Shown here: in pieces, positions 1 to 10,557 of the stretch | How the letters are laid out: each line of letters starts with the position of its first letter | Numbering within the stretch: the stretch's first letter is position 1 | Assembly: GCF_034258515.1 (NCBI RefSeq) | Contig: NZ_CP139438.1 | Location: 2,294,001 to 2,358,000 of the forward strand | DNA from: Pseudarthrobacter oxydans | GTDB lineage: Bacteria > Actinomycetota > Actinomycetes > Actinomycetales > Micrococcaceae | Length of the DNA: 64,000 nucleotides | Reading direction: 5' to 3' | Notes under the pieces: generated by a model | What the model was told of the DNA's origin: nothing | The model's input: the letters and a program-made list of their open reading frames with translations, nothing else | Databases searched by the model: none | Position numbers and translations under genes: made by a program

Positions 1-859
1 CCGTGGCTGTATCCCTTGCCACCAGTCCCTCGATGGCGACATTTCCTTCGTCGTCGTGCAGGGTGGCGATGAGGCGCGACAGGAGGGTGGGCGCATCCAG
101 CACCGGTCCCCCGTACATACCGGAGTGCACGGCGTGGTCGAGGACCTGGACTTCGATGGTTCCGTCCACCAGGCCCCGCAGGCTGGTAGTCAGGGCCGGA
201 ACCCCAACCTTCCAGTTGCTGGAATCGGCGACGACGATGACGTCGGCGCGGAGCAGTTCCCGGTTTGCCTCCAGGAAAGAGCGGAAAGTAGGCGAGCCGG
301 CTTCTTCCTCACCCTCAAAGAAGAACGTGACGCCGAGCCCCAGCGAGTTCCCGAGCACCTCCGTAACTGCTGCGTATGCCGCCAGGTGCGCCATGATGCC
401 GGCTTTATCGTCCGCCGCGCCGCGGCCGTACAGGCGTCCGTCCTTCTCGACGGCGGTGAACGGTTCCGTCTCCCACAGACTCTGATCACCCGCGGGCTGG
501 ACGTCGTGGTGGGCATAGAGGAGGATCGTCGGCTTGCCGTCGGCGGCAGGCCGTTGGGCGACGACGGCGGGCCCTCCCGGCGTGCCGTCAGGCTTGTTGC
601 AGCCAAGGATCTGGACGTTTCCGAGTCCGGTGCCGCGGAGCAGTTCCGCTACAGCTTCGGCGCTGCGTTCCAGCGGGGCCCGGTCAAAGCTTGGCCAGGC
701 GATGCCGGGGATGGCGACCAGCTCTTTGAGCCGGGCCAAGGTCTGGTTGAAGGACCGGTCTATGGAGCTGCGAAGGTCTTCCGTCCGGTTGCTTCCGGCA
801 AGGCCCGGTGATGGAAGGGCATTATGGTTTTGCGGCGTGCCCGTCGGCAATGAAGTCAT
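1..859 (-). CDS. M20-family dipeptidase/peptidase, C-terminal part outside window
   Basis: Zinc-dependent peptidase of the M20 (ArgE/DapE/carnosinase-like) family, probably a cytosolic dipeptidase. About 286 codons are present and the reading frame runs off the left edge. Visible family motifs are a metal-binding HHDVQPAG (around residues 117-123), GRGAADDKAG with the bridging aspartate near residue 150, and the general-base segment EGEEEAGS near 182-189. The C-terminal metal ligand and the end of the lid/dimerisation region are missing only because of the window boundary. The ATG at 859 is chosen because a TAATGT hexamer lies exactly 6 nt upstream, which suggests a leaderless mRNA. It is divergent from the DUF3043 gene. 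Family assignment is firm; substrate is unknown. Confidence 0.88.
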   Translation of the reverse strand, partial: MTSLPTGTPQNHNALPSPGLAGSNRTEDLRSSIDRSFNQTLARLKELVAIPGIAWPSFDRAPLERSAEAVAELLRGTGLGNVQILGCNKPDGTPGGPAVVAQRPAADGKPTILLYAHHDVQPAGDQSLWETEPFTAVEKDGRLYGRGAADDKAGIMAHLAAYAAVTEVLGNSLGLGVTFFFEGEEEAGSPTFRSFLEANRELLRADVIVVADSSNWKVGVPALTTSLRGLVDGTIEVQVLDHAVHSGMYGGPVLDAPTLLSRLIATLHDDEGNVAIEGLVARDTAT

Positions 860-865
860 GGCAAA

Positions 866-871
866 ACATTA
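866..871 (-). promoter_or_regulatory. -10 hexamer TAATGT, leaderless start of the M20 peptidase
   Basis: TAATGT reads on the minus strand and is followed by exactly 6 nt and the ATG. No Shine-Dalgarno sequence fits between them, so transcription probably starts at or next to the start codon. No good -35 match is visible. Confidence 0.5.
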
Positions 872-939
872 CCCGCGTCACATTGACTGCTTGGGACCAA
901 CGGTTGGCCTGGGCATGACTTCAGTTCCCCGCCGCAAGG

Positions 940-945
940 TATTCT
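940..945 (+). promoter_or_regulatory. -10 hexamer TATTCT, leaderless start of the DUF3043 gene
   Basis: TATTCT lies exactly 6 nt before the GTG at 952. A weak -35-like ATGACT is at 915-920, 19 nt upstream. There is no Shine-Dalgarno sequence, so a leaderless transcript is likely. Confidence 0.5.
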
Positions 946-951
946 GTTCTG

Positions 952-1551
952 GTGTTCGGACGTAAAAAGGAAGCGCCCTCGGCGCAGCAAATAATAGACC
1001 AACAGGCTGCAGAGCCGGGGCGGACAGAGGGCTTGAGCGGCAAGGGTGCCCCAACTCCCACGCGTAAGGCACAGGAGGCGGCCCGCAGGCGGCCACTTGT
1101 CCCGGAAGACCGTAAAGCCTCGAAGGCTGCCGAGCGCCAGGCAATCCAGGACCAGCGGCTTAAGATGCGCCAGGCGCTGGACACCGGTGACGAACGGTTC
1201 CTGCCGCTGCGCGACAAGGGTCCGCAGAAACGGTTTGCCCGTGATTACGTTGACGCACGTTTCAGCCTCGGTGAGTACCTGATGTTCGGCGCCCTCGTAT
1301 TCGTCCTGGTGTCGTTGGTGGTCCCGGCGTCCAGCGACTTGATGATCTACGTCCTCGGCGGGTTCTGGGTGATGTTCCTGGCCGTCTTCGTGGACGTGTT
1401 CATCCTGTCCCGCCAGCTTCGCAAGCGGCTGACCGCCAAATTCGGCGAGGTGGAGCGCGGAACCGTGTGGTACGGCTCCATGCGTTCCCTGCAGTTCCGC
1501 AAGCTCCGCCTCCCCAAGCCCCAGGTCAAGCGCGGCCAGTACCCGGCCTGA
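952..1551 (+). CDS. DUF3043 domain membrane protein
   Basis: A 199-residue protein of the actinobacterial DUF3043 family, function unknown. The N-terminal 105 residues are hydrophilic, very rich in Lys, Arg, Gln and Ala, and predicted cytoplasmic. Two hydrophobic segments follow at about residues 108-124 and 130-152, then a short basic C-terminal tail. The GTG start gives MFGRKKEAP, the usual beginning of this family as I remember it, and a -10-like hexamer sits 6 nt upstream. It is transcribed alone and faces pyrD, with a shared terminator between them. No catalytic motif is visible. Confidence 0.85.
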   Translation: MFGRKKEAPSAQQIIDQQAAEPGRTEGLSGKGAPTPTRKAQEAARRRPLVPEDRKASKAAERQAIQDQRLKMRQALDTGDERFLPLRDKGPQKRFARDYVDARFSLGEYLMFGALVFVLVSLVVPASSDLMIYVLGGFWVMFLAVFVDVFILSRQLRKRLTAKFGEVERGTVWYGSMRSLQFRKLRLPKPQVKRGQYPA

Positions 1552-1577
1552 GCCCGCGGCGCCCTCCAACAGCCAAC

Positions 1578-1609
1578 AAAACCCCGGCGGATATTCCGCC
1601 GGGGTTTTT
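1578..1609. terminator. bidirectional intrinsic terminator between DUF3043 gene and pyrD
   Basis: A perfect 9-bp stem, CCCCGGCGG (1582-1590) and CCGCCGGGG (1596-1604), has a 5-nt loop. It is followed by TTTTT on the plus strand and preceded by AAAA, so it can stop both convergent transcripts. Confidence 0.88.
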
Positions 1610-1628
1610 GCTTTGGACCGTTCACGGC

Positions 1629-2699
1629 CTAGGGCCGGCGGCTCTTCGCCAGTTCGCGGTTGATCCGGGCAGCCCAGAACGGTCCTTCATAGAGGAAGGC
1701 GGTATAGCCCTGGACCAGGGTGGCCCCGGCGTCGAGCCTGTCCTGGACGTCCTGTGCCGTTTCAACGCCGCCCACGGCCACCAGGGTGAGGGCGTCACCG
1801 GTGACCTGCTTCAGGCGGCGCAGCACGTCGAGGGAGCGCTGCTTCAGCGGCGCACCCGAGAGCCCTCCGGCGCCGCACTTTTCCACCTCTTCCGCCGGCG
1901 TGGACAGGCCGCTCCTGGCGATGGTGGTGTTGGTGGCGATAATGCCGTCCAGCTTGAGGTCCAGCGCCAGGCGTGCGACGTCGTCGATATCCTCGTCGCT
2001 GAGGTCCGGGGCGATCTTTACAAGCAGGGGGACGTGGCGGCCTGCCGACCTGTCCGCTTCCTGGCCCACAGCCGTCAGCAGCGGCCGGAGCGACTCCACA
2101 TCCTGCAGCAGCCGCAGGCCGGGGGTATTGGGCGAACTTACGTTGACCACCAGGTAGTCCGCAGCAGGTGCAAGGCTGCGGGCACTGACGAGGTAGTCCT
2201 CCACCGCATCGGCAAGCTCCACCGTTTTGGTCTTGCCGATATTGACGCCGATGACGGGGCGCACGCCCCGGTGCCGGCGCTGGAGGGCAGCGCGCGCGGC
2301 CTTGAGCCGCGGGGCCACGGCGGTTGCGCCGTCGTTGTTGAATCCCATGCGGTTGATGACCGCGCGGTCCTCCACCAGGCGGAAGAGCCGAGGTTTCTCG
2401 TTGCCCGGCTGGGCCTGCCCGGTGATGGTTCCCACCTCAACGTGGCCGAAGCCAAGCTCCGTCAGGGCCTCGATCCCATGGCCTTCCTTGTCGAAGCCGG
2501 CAGCAAGCCCGAACGGCGATGGAAAGGTGATTCCGAAGGCCGTGGTCTGGAGCGACGGTGCTGGAGCCGTCAGCTTCGCCAGCACCTTCCCCGCACCGGA
2601 GCGATGCGCCAGCCTGATGCCCTTGAATCCGATCTTGTGGGCGCGCTCGGCGTCCATCCATGAAAAGGCCAGCCTGAAGAATGTGGGATAAACGCGCAT
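1629..2699 (-). CDS. pyrD: dihydroorotate dehydrogenase (quinone), class 2
   Basis: Oxidises dihydroorotate to orotate with quinone as acceptor, the fourth step of pyrimidine synthesis, at the inner face of the membrane. The protein has 356 residues, normal for class 2. The N-terminal segment (about 1-45) carries the amphipathic membrane-docking helices that distinguish class 2 from cytosolic class 1. Further motifs are [11 protein letters not shown] (residues 63-73), the NRMGFNN segment (116-122), the catalytic loop [10 protein letters not shown] (186-195) and the C-terminal FMN phosphate-binding GGV. The ATG at 2699 was chosen over the longer open frame because family homology begins at MRVYPTFF. 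It lies apart from the pyr operon at the right end of the window. Confidence 0.95.
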   Translation of the reverse strand: MRVYPTFFRLAFSWMDAERAHKIGFKGIRLAHRSGAGKVLAKLTAPAPSLQTTAFGITFPSPFGLAAGFDKEGHGIEALTELGFGHVEVGTITGQAQPGNEKPRLFRLVEDRAVINRMGFNNDGATAVAPRLKAARAALQRRHRGVRPVIGVNIGKTKTVELADAVEDYLVSARSLAPAADYLVVNVSSPNTPGLRLLQDVESLRPLLTAVGQEADRSAGRHVPLLVKIAPDLSDEDIDDVARLALDLKLDGIIATNTTIARSGLSTPAEEVEKCGAGGLSGAPLKQRSLDVLRRLKQVTGDALTLVAVGGVETAQDVQDRLDAGATLVQGYTAFLYEGPFWAARINRELAKSRRP

Positions 2700-2762
2700 G
2701 CCTCTAGTTTTCCGCCTAGGAGGGCCCAGACCAAAATGAGGCGGGGCAAACCTGCAGCGGAT

Positions 2763-2768
2763 TAGCAT
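2763..2768 (+). promoter_or_regulatory. -10 hexamer TAGCAT, leaderless start of hydrolase 1
   Basis: TAGCAT is separated from the ATG at 2775 by exactly 6 nt (AAACGC). No Shine-Dalgarno sequence is present. Confidence 0.5.
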
Positions 2769-2774
2769 AAACGC

Positions 2775-3770
2775 ATGGAATGGCAGCAGGACATCCTGGG
2801 CGCTGACTTCGAGTCGCACGCCTTCCGCGCCACGGGGCCGGACGGTGTGGAGCGCACCGCCACGCTGGTCCGGTTCCGCCCAGCACTGACGAAGTTGCCT
2901 CCATCCCCGGGCCGGCGCAGCGCCGTCCTGTTCCTGCATGGCTGGAGCGACTATTTCTTCAACGCGGACCTTGCCCGATTCTGGTCCACGGCGGGTTACG
3001 ACTTCTACGCACTGGACATGCACAACCACGGCCGGAGCCTGCGTCCGGATTTCCCGGGCGGATACGTCGCCGACCTCATGGACTACGATGCCGAAATCGA
3101 AGCTGCATTCCAACTGATCGGCCAGGACGGCGCGGACCCCTCGCTGACCCTTATGGGCCATTCGACAGGAGGACTGGTGGCGGCGCTGTGGGCCAGCCGG
3201 CACCCCGGCCGGGTCTCCCGGCTGGTCCTGAACAGCCCGTGGCTGGAGATGCACGGCAGCTCACTGGTGCGGCGTGCGGCATCCAGGATGGTGGGACCGG
3301 TCGCGCGGTTCCGGCCCGAAGCCGTGCTTAGGCTTCCGGAACGGGGGTTCTACTGGCGGACCATCAGCAGCTCGGCCGACGGTGAGTGGACTCTGGATGA
3401 CCGGTACCGTCCCCCGATGGCGTTTCCCGTGCGGGCAGGCTGGCTCAATGCCGTGCTGTCCGGGCACTCCAAGGTGGCGCGGGGCCTCAACATTGATGTT
3501 CCCATCCTTGTCCTGCTGTCCAGCGGCAGCGCCAACGGCCTCTTCTGGTCTGAAGAGATGCGGCGGACGGATGCCGTACTTGACGTCAACATCATCGCCA
3601 CGCGTGCCCTCACCCTTGGCCGTACGGTGACGGTGGAACGCATCGACGGTGCCCTTCATGACGTGTTCCTCTCCCGCGCCGCGGTGCGTGCCGATGCCTA
3701 CGCCCGGTTGGCACGCTGGCTTAAGGCCTATGGGGACGAGGAGCCATCCGAAAGTTGGAAGAGCGGATGA
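2775..3770 (+). CDS. alpha/beta hydrolase, serine-aminopeptidase/monoacylglycerol-lipase-like (copy 1)
   Basis: A 331-residue alpha/beta hydrolase of the Hydrolase_4 type, probably a carboxylesterase or lipase. The oxyanion HGW motif is at 55-57, the nucleophile elbow GHSTGG has Ser130, and the C-terminal catalytic His is in GALHDVF (His295). A lid region between about 150 and 230 carries the conserved stretches WLEMHGSS and AFPVRAGW. No signal peptide is seen, so it is predicted cytosolic. The next gene is a paralogue whose ATG overlaps this stop codon as ATGA, so the pair is translationally coupled. Substrate cannot be read from the sequence. Confidence 0.85.
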   Translation: MEWQQDILGADFESHAFRATGPDGVERTATLVRFRPALTKLPPSPGRRSAVLFLHGWSDYFFNADLARFWSTAGYDFYALDMHNHGRSLRPDFPGGYVADLMDYDAEIEAAFQLIGQDGADPSLTLMGHSTGGLVAALWASRHPGRVSRLVLNSPWLEMHGSSLVRRAASRMVGPVARFRPEAVLRLPERGFYWRTISSSADGEWTLDDRYRPPMAFPVRAGWLNAVLSGHSKVARGLNIDVPILVLLSSGSANGLFWSEEMRRTDAVLDVNIIATRALTLGRTVTVERIDGALHDVFLSRAAVRADAYARLARWLKAYGDEEPSESWKSG

Positions 3771-4795
3771 GCAAAGGGCACGCGGGCCGGGAAAGAGTCG
3801 CTGACCAATGGTCTGCCGACATCCTGGGGCCGCGTTTCGAGCAGCGCGTGCTGCCCCTGGAACCCGATGATGAAGGCGAAGTGTGCGCAACGCTTGTCCG
3901 TTGCACCGGCCAGGGACCCCGGCAGGGTACGGCGGAACAGCGGGCGGCTGTCAACGTGGTCCTTTACGTCCACGGCTGGGCGGACTACTTCCTCCAGGCG
4001 GAAGTCGCGGAGTACCTCACCGGGGCGGGGTTCCCTTTCTACGCCGTTGACCTGCGCAAGTTCGGCCGCAGCCTGCGCCCCTGGCAGACGCCCGGCTTCA
4101 CTGATGACCTGGGAGTCTACGATGCTGACCTGGCGGCCGCCATCGCGGCGATCAGGGAGGACTTCGAGGACGCCCTGGGACCGGGAGTCTTCCCCACGGT
4201 GCACGTCCTGGCGCACTCCCTGGGCGGGCTTATCACCGCCCTGTGGGCTGACCGGAACCCGAAGGCGGTGGGCACCCTGATCCTGAACGCACCGTGGCTG
4301 GAACTGCAGGGGAGCAGCATCATCCGCACCATTGCCATGCACCTGGTGGACCCGCTGTCCAGGGCCGATCCCCGCCGCCCATTGTGGCTTCCGGAGATGC
4401 CCGGCTACTGGCAGAGCGTCAGCAGCGAGGCCCACGGGGAATGGCACCTCGACCCGCAGTGGCGCCCACGGGCTTCCTTTCCCATTCGGGCAGGATGGGC
4501 CAAGGCAGTCCTTGCCGGCCACGCCGCGGTGGAACGGCGGCTGGACATCCGGGCCCCGGCCCTGGTCATGCTGTCGGACCGCACCCGCATCCAAATCGAG
4601 TGGTCGGCGGAATTGATGGAGGCGGACGCCGTCATCGATGTCGAGGAGACAGCCCACCGTGCGCTCCGCCTTGGACGGCGGGTGGCGGTGTTCCGCTATC
4701 CCGGTGCCATCCACGACGTTTTCCTGTCCCGCCGCGGGGTGCGGGAGGAAGCCTGCCGGGACCTCGCGGCGTGGCTCAGGGGCTACCCAGCCTAA
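3767..4795 (+). CDS. alpha/beta hydrolase, serine-aminopeptidase/monoacylglycerol-lipase-like (copy 2)
   Basis: A 342-residue paralogue of the preceding hydrolase. Shared landmarks in the same order are VHGWADYF (oxyanion region, about 68-75), the AHSLGG nucleophile elbow with Ser151, WLELQGSS, SFPIRAGW, and AIHDVFLSR with the catalytic His316. The ATG at 3767 overlaps the upstream stop (ATGA), with GGAAGAG just before it. A TTG 12 nt upstream would add four residues and is less likely. The tandem arrangement implies local duplication and divergence, and both copies keep the Ser and His of the triad. It ends against convergent uppS. Confidence 0.84.
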   Translation: MSKGHAGRERVADQWSADILGPRFEQRVLPLEPDDEGEVCATLVRCTGQGPRQGTAEQRAAVNVVLYVHGWADYFLQAEVAEYLTGAGFPFYAVDLRKFGRSLRPWQTPGFTDDLGVYDADLAAAIAAIREDFEDALGPGVFPTVHVLAHSLGGLITALWADRNPKAVGTLILNAPWLELQGSSIIRTIAMHLVDPLSRADPRRPLWLPEMPGYWQSVSSEAHGEWHLDPQWRPRASFPIRAGWAKAVLAGHAAVERRLDIRAPALVMLSDRTRIQIEWSAELMEADAVIDVEETAHRALRLGRRVAVFRYPGAIHDVFLSRRGVREEACRDLAAWLRGYPA

Positions 4796-4843
4796 AGGCC
4801 GCCTCCTGCCGGAACCGGGTGTGCTGCCGGCGGGGCGTGGACC

Positions 4844-5671
4844 CTAGGATCCCGCGGGTGCGGCGGCATCCACCGCCCCGCCGTACCGGCGGTCCCGCCG
4901 GGCGTACTCCTCCACTGCCGCCCAGAGCGTCCGGCGGTCGACGTCGGGCCACAGCGTGTCCATGAAAACGAACTCGGCGTAGGCGGACTGCCAAAGCATG
5001 AAGTTGGACAGCCGCTGCTCGCCCGAGCTGCGGAGGAACAGGTCCACGTCCGGCAGGTCCGGCTCGTCAAGGTACTTCTGGATGGTCCGCTCGGTGATGG
5101 CACCGGGTTTCAGCCTGCCCGCAGCAACCTCGGCGGCGATGGCCGAGACCGCGTCGGTAATTTCAGCCCGGCCGCCGTAATTAACACACATGGTCAACGT
5201 GCAGGTGCTGTTGCCCGCGGTGAACTCCTCGGCCTCTTCCAGCTCCCGGATGACTGAGCCCCACAGCCGCGGCCGGCGGCCGGACCAGCGGACGCGCACG
5301 CCCCATTCATCGAGCTGGTTTCTTTGCCGGCGCAGCACATCCTTGTTAAATCCCATCAGGAAGCGTACTTCCTCCGGAGACCGGCGCCAGTTTTCCGTGG
5401 AGAAGGCATAGACGCTGACATACTCGATGCCGAGTTCTATCGCCCCTGCCATGACGTCCAGCAGCGCCGGCTCGCCTGCCTTGTGCCCTTCAATCCGGGG
5501 CAGTCCGCGCTGGTTGGCCCAGCGCCCGTTGCCGTCCATCACGATCGCCACGTGGCGGGGAATGAACTCTGCGGGGATGGAGGGCGCCACGGCTCCGGAG
5601 GGATGAGGGTACGGTGCAACCACCGGGTGGGTGCGCTTTCGGGACGCGGGGTTCTTTTTGCCGAGGGCCAC
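4844..5671 (-). CDS. uppS: isoprenyl diphosphate synthase (cis-prenyltransferase)
   Basis: Condenses isopentenyl diphosphate in cis onto an allylic diphosphate to make the polyprenyl lipid carrier for cell-wall synthesis; soluble, acting at the membrane surface. The protein has 275 residues. It shows VMDGNGRWA (catalytic Asp46), FSTENWRR, a NYGGRAEI segment, and the C-terminal [11 protein letters not shown] and LWPD motifs of the family. The GTG at 5671 is preferred over the longer frame because it follows the recO stop by two bases, has GGAG about 11 nt upstream, and removes 18 residues encoded inside recO. About 35 disordered residues precede the domain. It is co-transcribed with recO. Confidence 0.94.
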   Translation of the reverse strand: MALGKKNPASRKRTHPVVAPYPHPSGAVAPSIPAEFIPRHVAIVMDGNGRWANQRGLPRIEGHKAGEPALLDVMAGAIELGIEYVSVYAFSTENWRRSPEEVRFLMGFNKDVLRRQRNQLDEWGVRVRWSGRRPRLWGSVIRELEEAEEFTAGNSTCTLTMCVNYGGRAEITDAVSAIAAEVAAGRLKPGAITERTIQKYLDEPDLPDVDLFLRSSGEQRLSNFMLWQSAYAEFVFMDTLWPDVDRRTLWAAVEEYARRDRRYGGAVDAAAPAGS

Positions 5672-5673
5672 TG

Positions 5674-6426
5674 TCAGCTTCGCTCCACATGTTTGAGGGA
5701 CTTCAGGACTCGTTCGAGATGCCATTGCAGGTACGCCGCCACCAGGCCCGCAGCTTCTTTCCGGTGTGGCGGAAGGGAGCCGTCCGCCGTGGTCCAGTCA
5801 CCGGTGAGCAGTGCCGCCAGGAGGACCACGGTTTCCGGCGCAGGAGCCGGTGATCCTGGGGGCCTGCAGCCGCTGCAGACCATCCCACCCAGCGGCGCTG
5901 AGAAAGCGGTATGCGGGCCGGGAACCCCGCAGCGGGCGCAGTCCGTAAAACTGGGGGCCCAACCGCCGGTGGCCAAGGCGCGCAGCAGATAGGAGTCGAG
6001 GATCAGGCCGGCGGCGTGTTCATCCCTGCTCAAGGCGGCCAGGGCACCCACCAGCAGGTTGTACTGGGCAGTTCCTGCCTCCCCGTCGACGTCGGTGAGC
6101 TTCTCCGCCGTCTCGGTCATCGCCGCCGCCACCGTATACCGGCCGTAATCGGCGGCAATGCTGCCGCCGTAGGCGCCCTTGGCCACCGCCTGGGTGACGA
6201 TGTCCAGCGTCTTGCCGGAAACAAGCTGCAGGTCCGCCACCATAAAGGGCTCAAGGCGCGCTCCAAACCGGCTGCTGGTGCGCCGGACCCCCTTGGCCAC
6301 AGCCCGCACCTGGCCGTGGTGCTTGGTCAGGAGGGTGATGATCCGGTCCGCCTCGCCCAGCTTATGGGTGCGCAGTACGACGGCGTCGTCCCGGTACGCG
6401 CGGGAGGCGAAAGAGTGTTGGGCCAC
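5674..6426 (-). CDS. recO: DNA repair protein RecO
   Basis: Recombination mediator that, with RecR and RecF, loads RecA on SSB-coated single-stranded DNA. The 250-residue protein has the N-terminal OB fold (about 1-85, with [17 protein letters not shown]) and an all-helical C-terminal domain. That domain contains a CxxC pair (CARC) and a second pair (CSGC), making the four-cysteine zinc site of many RecO proteins. The GTG start at 6426 has AAGATAAGG just upstream. The 3' end is 2 nt from uppS, so the two are translated from one message. It lies downstream of leuA but is separated from it by a strong hairpin. Confidence 0.93.
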   Translation of the reverse strand: MAQHSFASRAYRDDAVVLRTHKLGEADRIITLLTKHHGQVRAVAKGVRRTSSRFGARLEPFMVADLQLVSGKTLDIVTQAVAKGAYGGSIAADYGRYTVAAAMTETAEKLTDVDGEAGTAQYNLLVGALAALSRDEHAAGLILDSYLLRALATGGWAPSFTDCARCGVPGPHTAFSAPLGGMVCSGCRPPGSPAPAPETVVLLAALLTGDWTTADGSLPPHRKEAAGLVAAYLQWHLERVLKSLKHVERS

Positions 6427-6483
6427 GCCTTATCTTCCCATCCTTTGCAGGCACCATTCCGCCGGCCGCCACCAGGCGGGGCT

Positions 6484-6518
6484 CCGTTGTGCCGCCGGCG
6501 GTCCCGGCGGCACAACGG
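6484..6518. terminator. stem-loop terminator downstream of leuA
   Basis: A perfect 15-bp inverted repeat, CCGTTGTGCCGCCGG and its complement, has a 5-nt loop and sits 7 nt after the leuA stop. There is no T-tract, so termination strength is uncertain, but position and symmetry argue for a 3' end structure. Confidence 0.6.
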
Positions 6519-6525
6519 TGCGGCG

Positions 6526-8403
<1,878 letters not shown>

Positions 8404-8409
8404 CTTTTG

Positions 8410-8415
8410 AGGGTA
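8410..8415 (-). promoter_or_regulatory. -10 hexamer TACCCT of the leuA leader transcript
   Basis: TACCCT precedes the leader GTG by exactly 6 nt, predicting transcription initiation at the start codon. No good -35 match is visible. Confidence 0.5.
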
Positions 8416-8517
8416 ACACGCGTGCGTAAGATGAAAGGGCACTACCGTCCGTAAAGTCCACCATGCAGACGCCGCCGGGTATTCGACCGGGCGCGGCCCT
8501 TCATCAAAGGAGTTTCA

Positions 8518-10470
8518 GTGCCCATATCGGGGATCGACCTGTCCACCATCGACCACACGGTCCGGCCGCAGGATGACCTGTACCAGCACGTCAACGGTGC
8601 CTGGCTGAAGGGCGCGGAAATCCCTGACGACCGTCCGCTTGAGGGAGCCTTCACGGCGCTCCGGGACGGTGCAGAGATCGCGGTCCGGGACATCATTGAG
8701 GAGGCGGCGGCCAAGGGTGAAGCCGCCAGCGGAATCGAGCGGAAGATCGGCGACCTCTACAACAGCTTCATGGACGAGGCCGCTGTTGAAGCCAAGGGCA
8801 TGGAACCGATCCGGCAGAGGCTGGCAGCCGTGTTCGCCACAACCACCGTGGCTGAGCTCGTGTCCCTGGCAGGGCGGCTCTTCCGGGCCGATGTTGGGGG
8901 GCTCTTCTATATCTACCCGGCCCCCGACGCGGGCAACCCCGACCGGATCCTGCTGTACACCGGACAGGGCGGCCTCGGCCTGCCGGACGAGTCGTACTAC
9001 CGGGAAGAAAAGTTCGCGCCGACGGTTACGGCGTACAACGCCCACGTGAAGACCATGCTTGAGCTGGCCGGCGTTGCTGACGCCGGGGCCGCCGCCGGGC
9101 GGGTGGTGGAGCTGGAGACCAGGCTCGCATCCCACCACTGGGACAAAGTCACGCTCCGGGACCCGCAAAAGACCTACAACCTGAAGACCGCGGATGAAGC
9201 GTCCGCGCTGTTCCCCCTGCTCACCACATGGTTCGAAGCCGCCGGCATCGACGAGGCCAAACGCCGGGAAATCGTGGTGAGCACCCCGCCGTTCTTCGAC
9301 GGGGCCGCAGCGCTCCTTGAGTCCGAGCCGCTGGCCCACTGGCAGGAATGGCTCGCCATGCGGGTGGTGAGCGCCGCGGCCCCCTACCTTTCGTCGTCGT
9401 TCGTGGATGCCAATTTCGCCTTCTACGGGACCACACTCAGCGGCACCCCGAGGAACAAGGACCGCTGGAAGCGCGGTGTCGCCGTCGTCGAAGCGGCGCT
9501 TGGCGAAGCCGTGGGGCAGATCTACGTCGCCCGGCACTTCCCGGAGACCTATAAGGCCCGCATGCAGGCGCTCGTTGCCAACCTGATAGAGGCCTACCGG
9601 CAGAGCATCACCGCCGTGGGCTGGATGGGAGACGCCACAAAGGCGGAAGCGCTCCGGAAACTGGAGGGGTTCCGGGCGAAAATCGGCTACCCGGAGGAAT
9701 GGATCGATTACTCCGCCGTGGAGATCGATCCGGCTGACCTGCTGGGCAATGTGGAACGTGCACATAATGCCGACGTCGACAGGCACCTTGATGAGGTGGG
9801 CAAGCCCGTGGACCGCAACAAGTGGCTCATGACCCCGCAGACGGTCAACGCGTACTACCACCCGATGATGAACGAAATCGTGTTCCCGGCAGCGATCCTG
9901 CAGCCCCCGTTCTTCACGGCCGATGCTGACGACGCCGTGAACTATGGCGGCATCGGGGCTGTCATCGGGCACGAGATCGGCCATGGTTTTGATGATCAGG
10001 GGTCCCAGTTCGACGGCGGCGGGGCGCTGCGGAACTGGTGGACGGACGAGGACCGGCAGGCTTTCGAAGAACTCACCGCCAAACTCGTAGCCCAATTCGA
10101 TGCCCTGTCACCCTCCGCGGCGCCAGGACACAACGTCAACGGCCGGCTCACGCTTGGCGAGAACATTGGCGACCTGGCAGGCCTGGCGATCGCCTACAAG
10201 GCCTACCAGATCAGCCTTGACGGAAAGGAACCGGAGGTCCTGGACGGCCTGACCGGGGAGCAGCGCTTCTTTGCCTCGTGGGCCGCCGGCTGGCGGCAGG
10301 TCATTCGGCAGGAGGAGGCTATCCGCCGTCTCGCGACGGACCCGCACTCCCCTAACGAGTTCCGCACCAATGCCATTGCCAGGAACCTCGACGCCTTCCA
10401 CGAGGCATTCGAGGTTTCCGAACAGGATGGCATGTGGATGCCTCCCGCGGAACGCGTCAGCATCTGGTAA
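8518..10470 (+). CDS. M13-family zinc metallopeptidase (neprilysin/PepO-like)
   Basis: A 650-residue endopeptidase of family M13, expected to cut small peptides. The zinc site is complete: HEIGH (His485, Glu486, His489), the third ligand Glu548 in GENIGDLAG, and Asp552 supporting it. The preceding substrate-binding NAYY stretch and the C-terminal tryptophan (final residue) are also family features. No signal peptide or transmembrane anchor is visible, so, as in other bacterial PepO-type enzymes, it is probably cytoplasmic. The GTG start is set by AAAGGAG at 8506-8512. It is divergent from leuA and ends at a long inverted repeat shared with the convergent LCP gene. Confidence 0.93.
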   Translation: MPISGIDLSTIDHTVRPQDDLYQHVNGAWLKGAEIPDDRPLEGAFTALRDGAEIAVRDIIEEAAAKGEAASGIERKIGDLYNSFMDEAAVEAKGMEPIRQRLAAVFATTTVAELVSLAGRLFRADVGGLFYIYPAPDAGNPDRILLYTGQGGLGLPDESYYREEKFAPTVTAYNAHVKTMLELAGVADAGAAAGRVVELETRLASHHWDKVTLRDPQKTYNLKTADEASALFPLLTTWFEAAGIDEAKRREIVVSTPPFFDGAAALLESEPLAHWQEWLAMRVVSAAAPYLSSSFVDANFAFYGTTLSGTPRNKDRWKRGVAVVEAALGEAVGQIYVARHFPETYKARMQALVANLIEAYRQSITAVGWMGDATKAEALRKLEGFRAKIGYPEEWIDYSAVEIDPADLLGNVERAHNADVDRHLDEVGKPVDRNKWLMTPQTVNAYYHPMMNEIVFPAAILQPPFFTADADDAVNYGGIGAVIGHEIGHGFDDQGSQFDGGGALRNWWTDEDRQAFEELTAKLVAQFDALSPSAAPGHNVNGRLTLGENIGDLAGLAIAYKAYQISLDGKEPEVLDGLTGEQRFFASWAAGWRQVIRQEEAIRRLATDPHSPNEFRTNAIARNLDAFHEAFEVSEQDGMWMPPAERVSIW

Positions 10471-10522
10471 TGACAAGGCACAGCGGGACCCGCCTTCCGG
10501 CGGTCCCCGCTGTGCCTTGTCA
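10471..10522. terminator. long inverted repeat between convergent genes
   Basis: 24-nt arms (10471-10494 and 10499-10522) are complementary except at two central positions, with a 4-nt loop. It starts directly after the M13 peptidase stop codon and faces the LCP gene. It lacks a T-tract but is well placed as a two-way terminator or transcript-end stabiliser. Confidence 0.65.
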
Positions 10523-10557
10523 CAGACTGTTCCGTTGTGCCGCTGGGGCCCGGTCCG

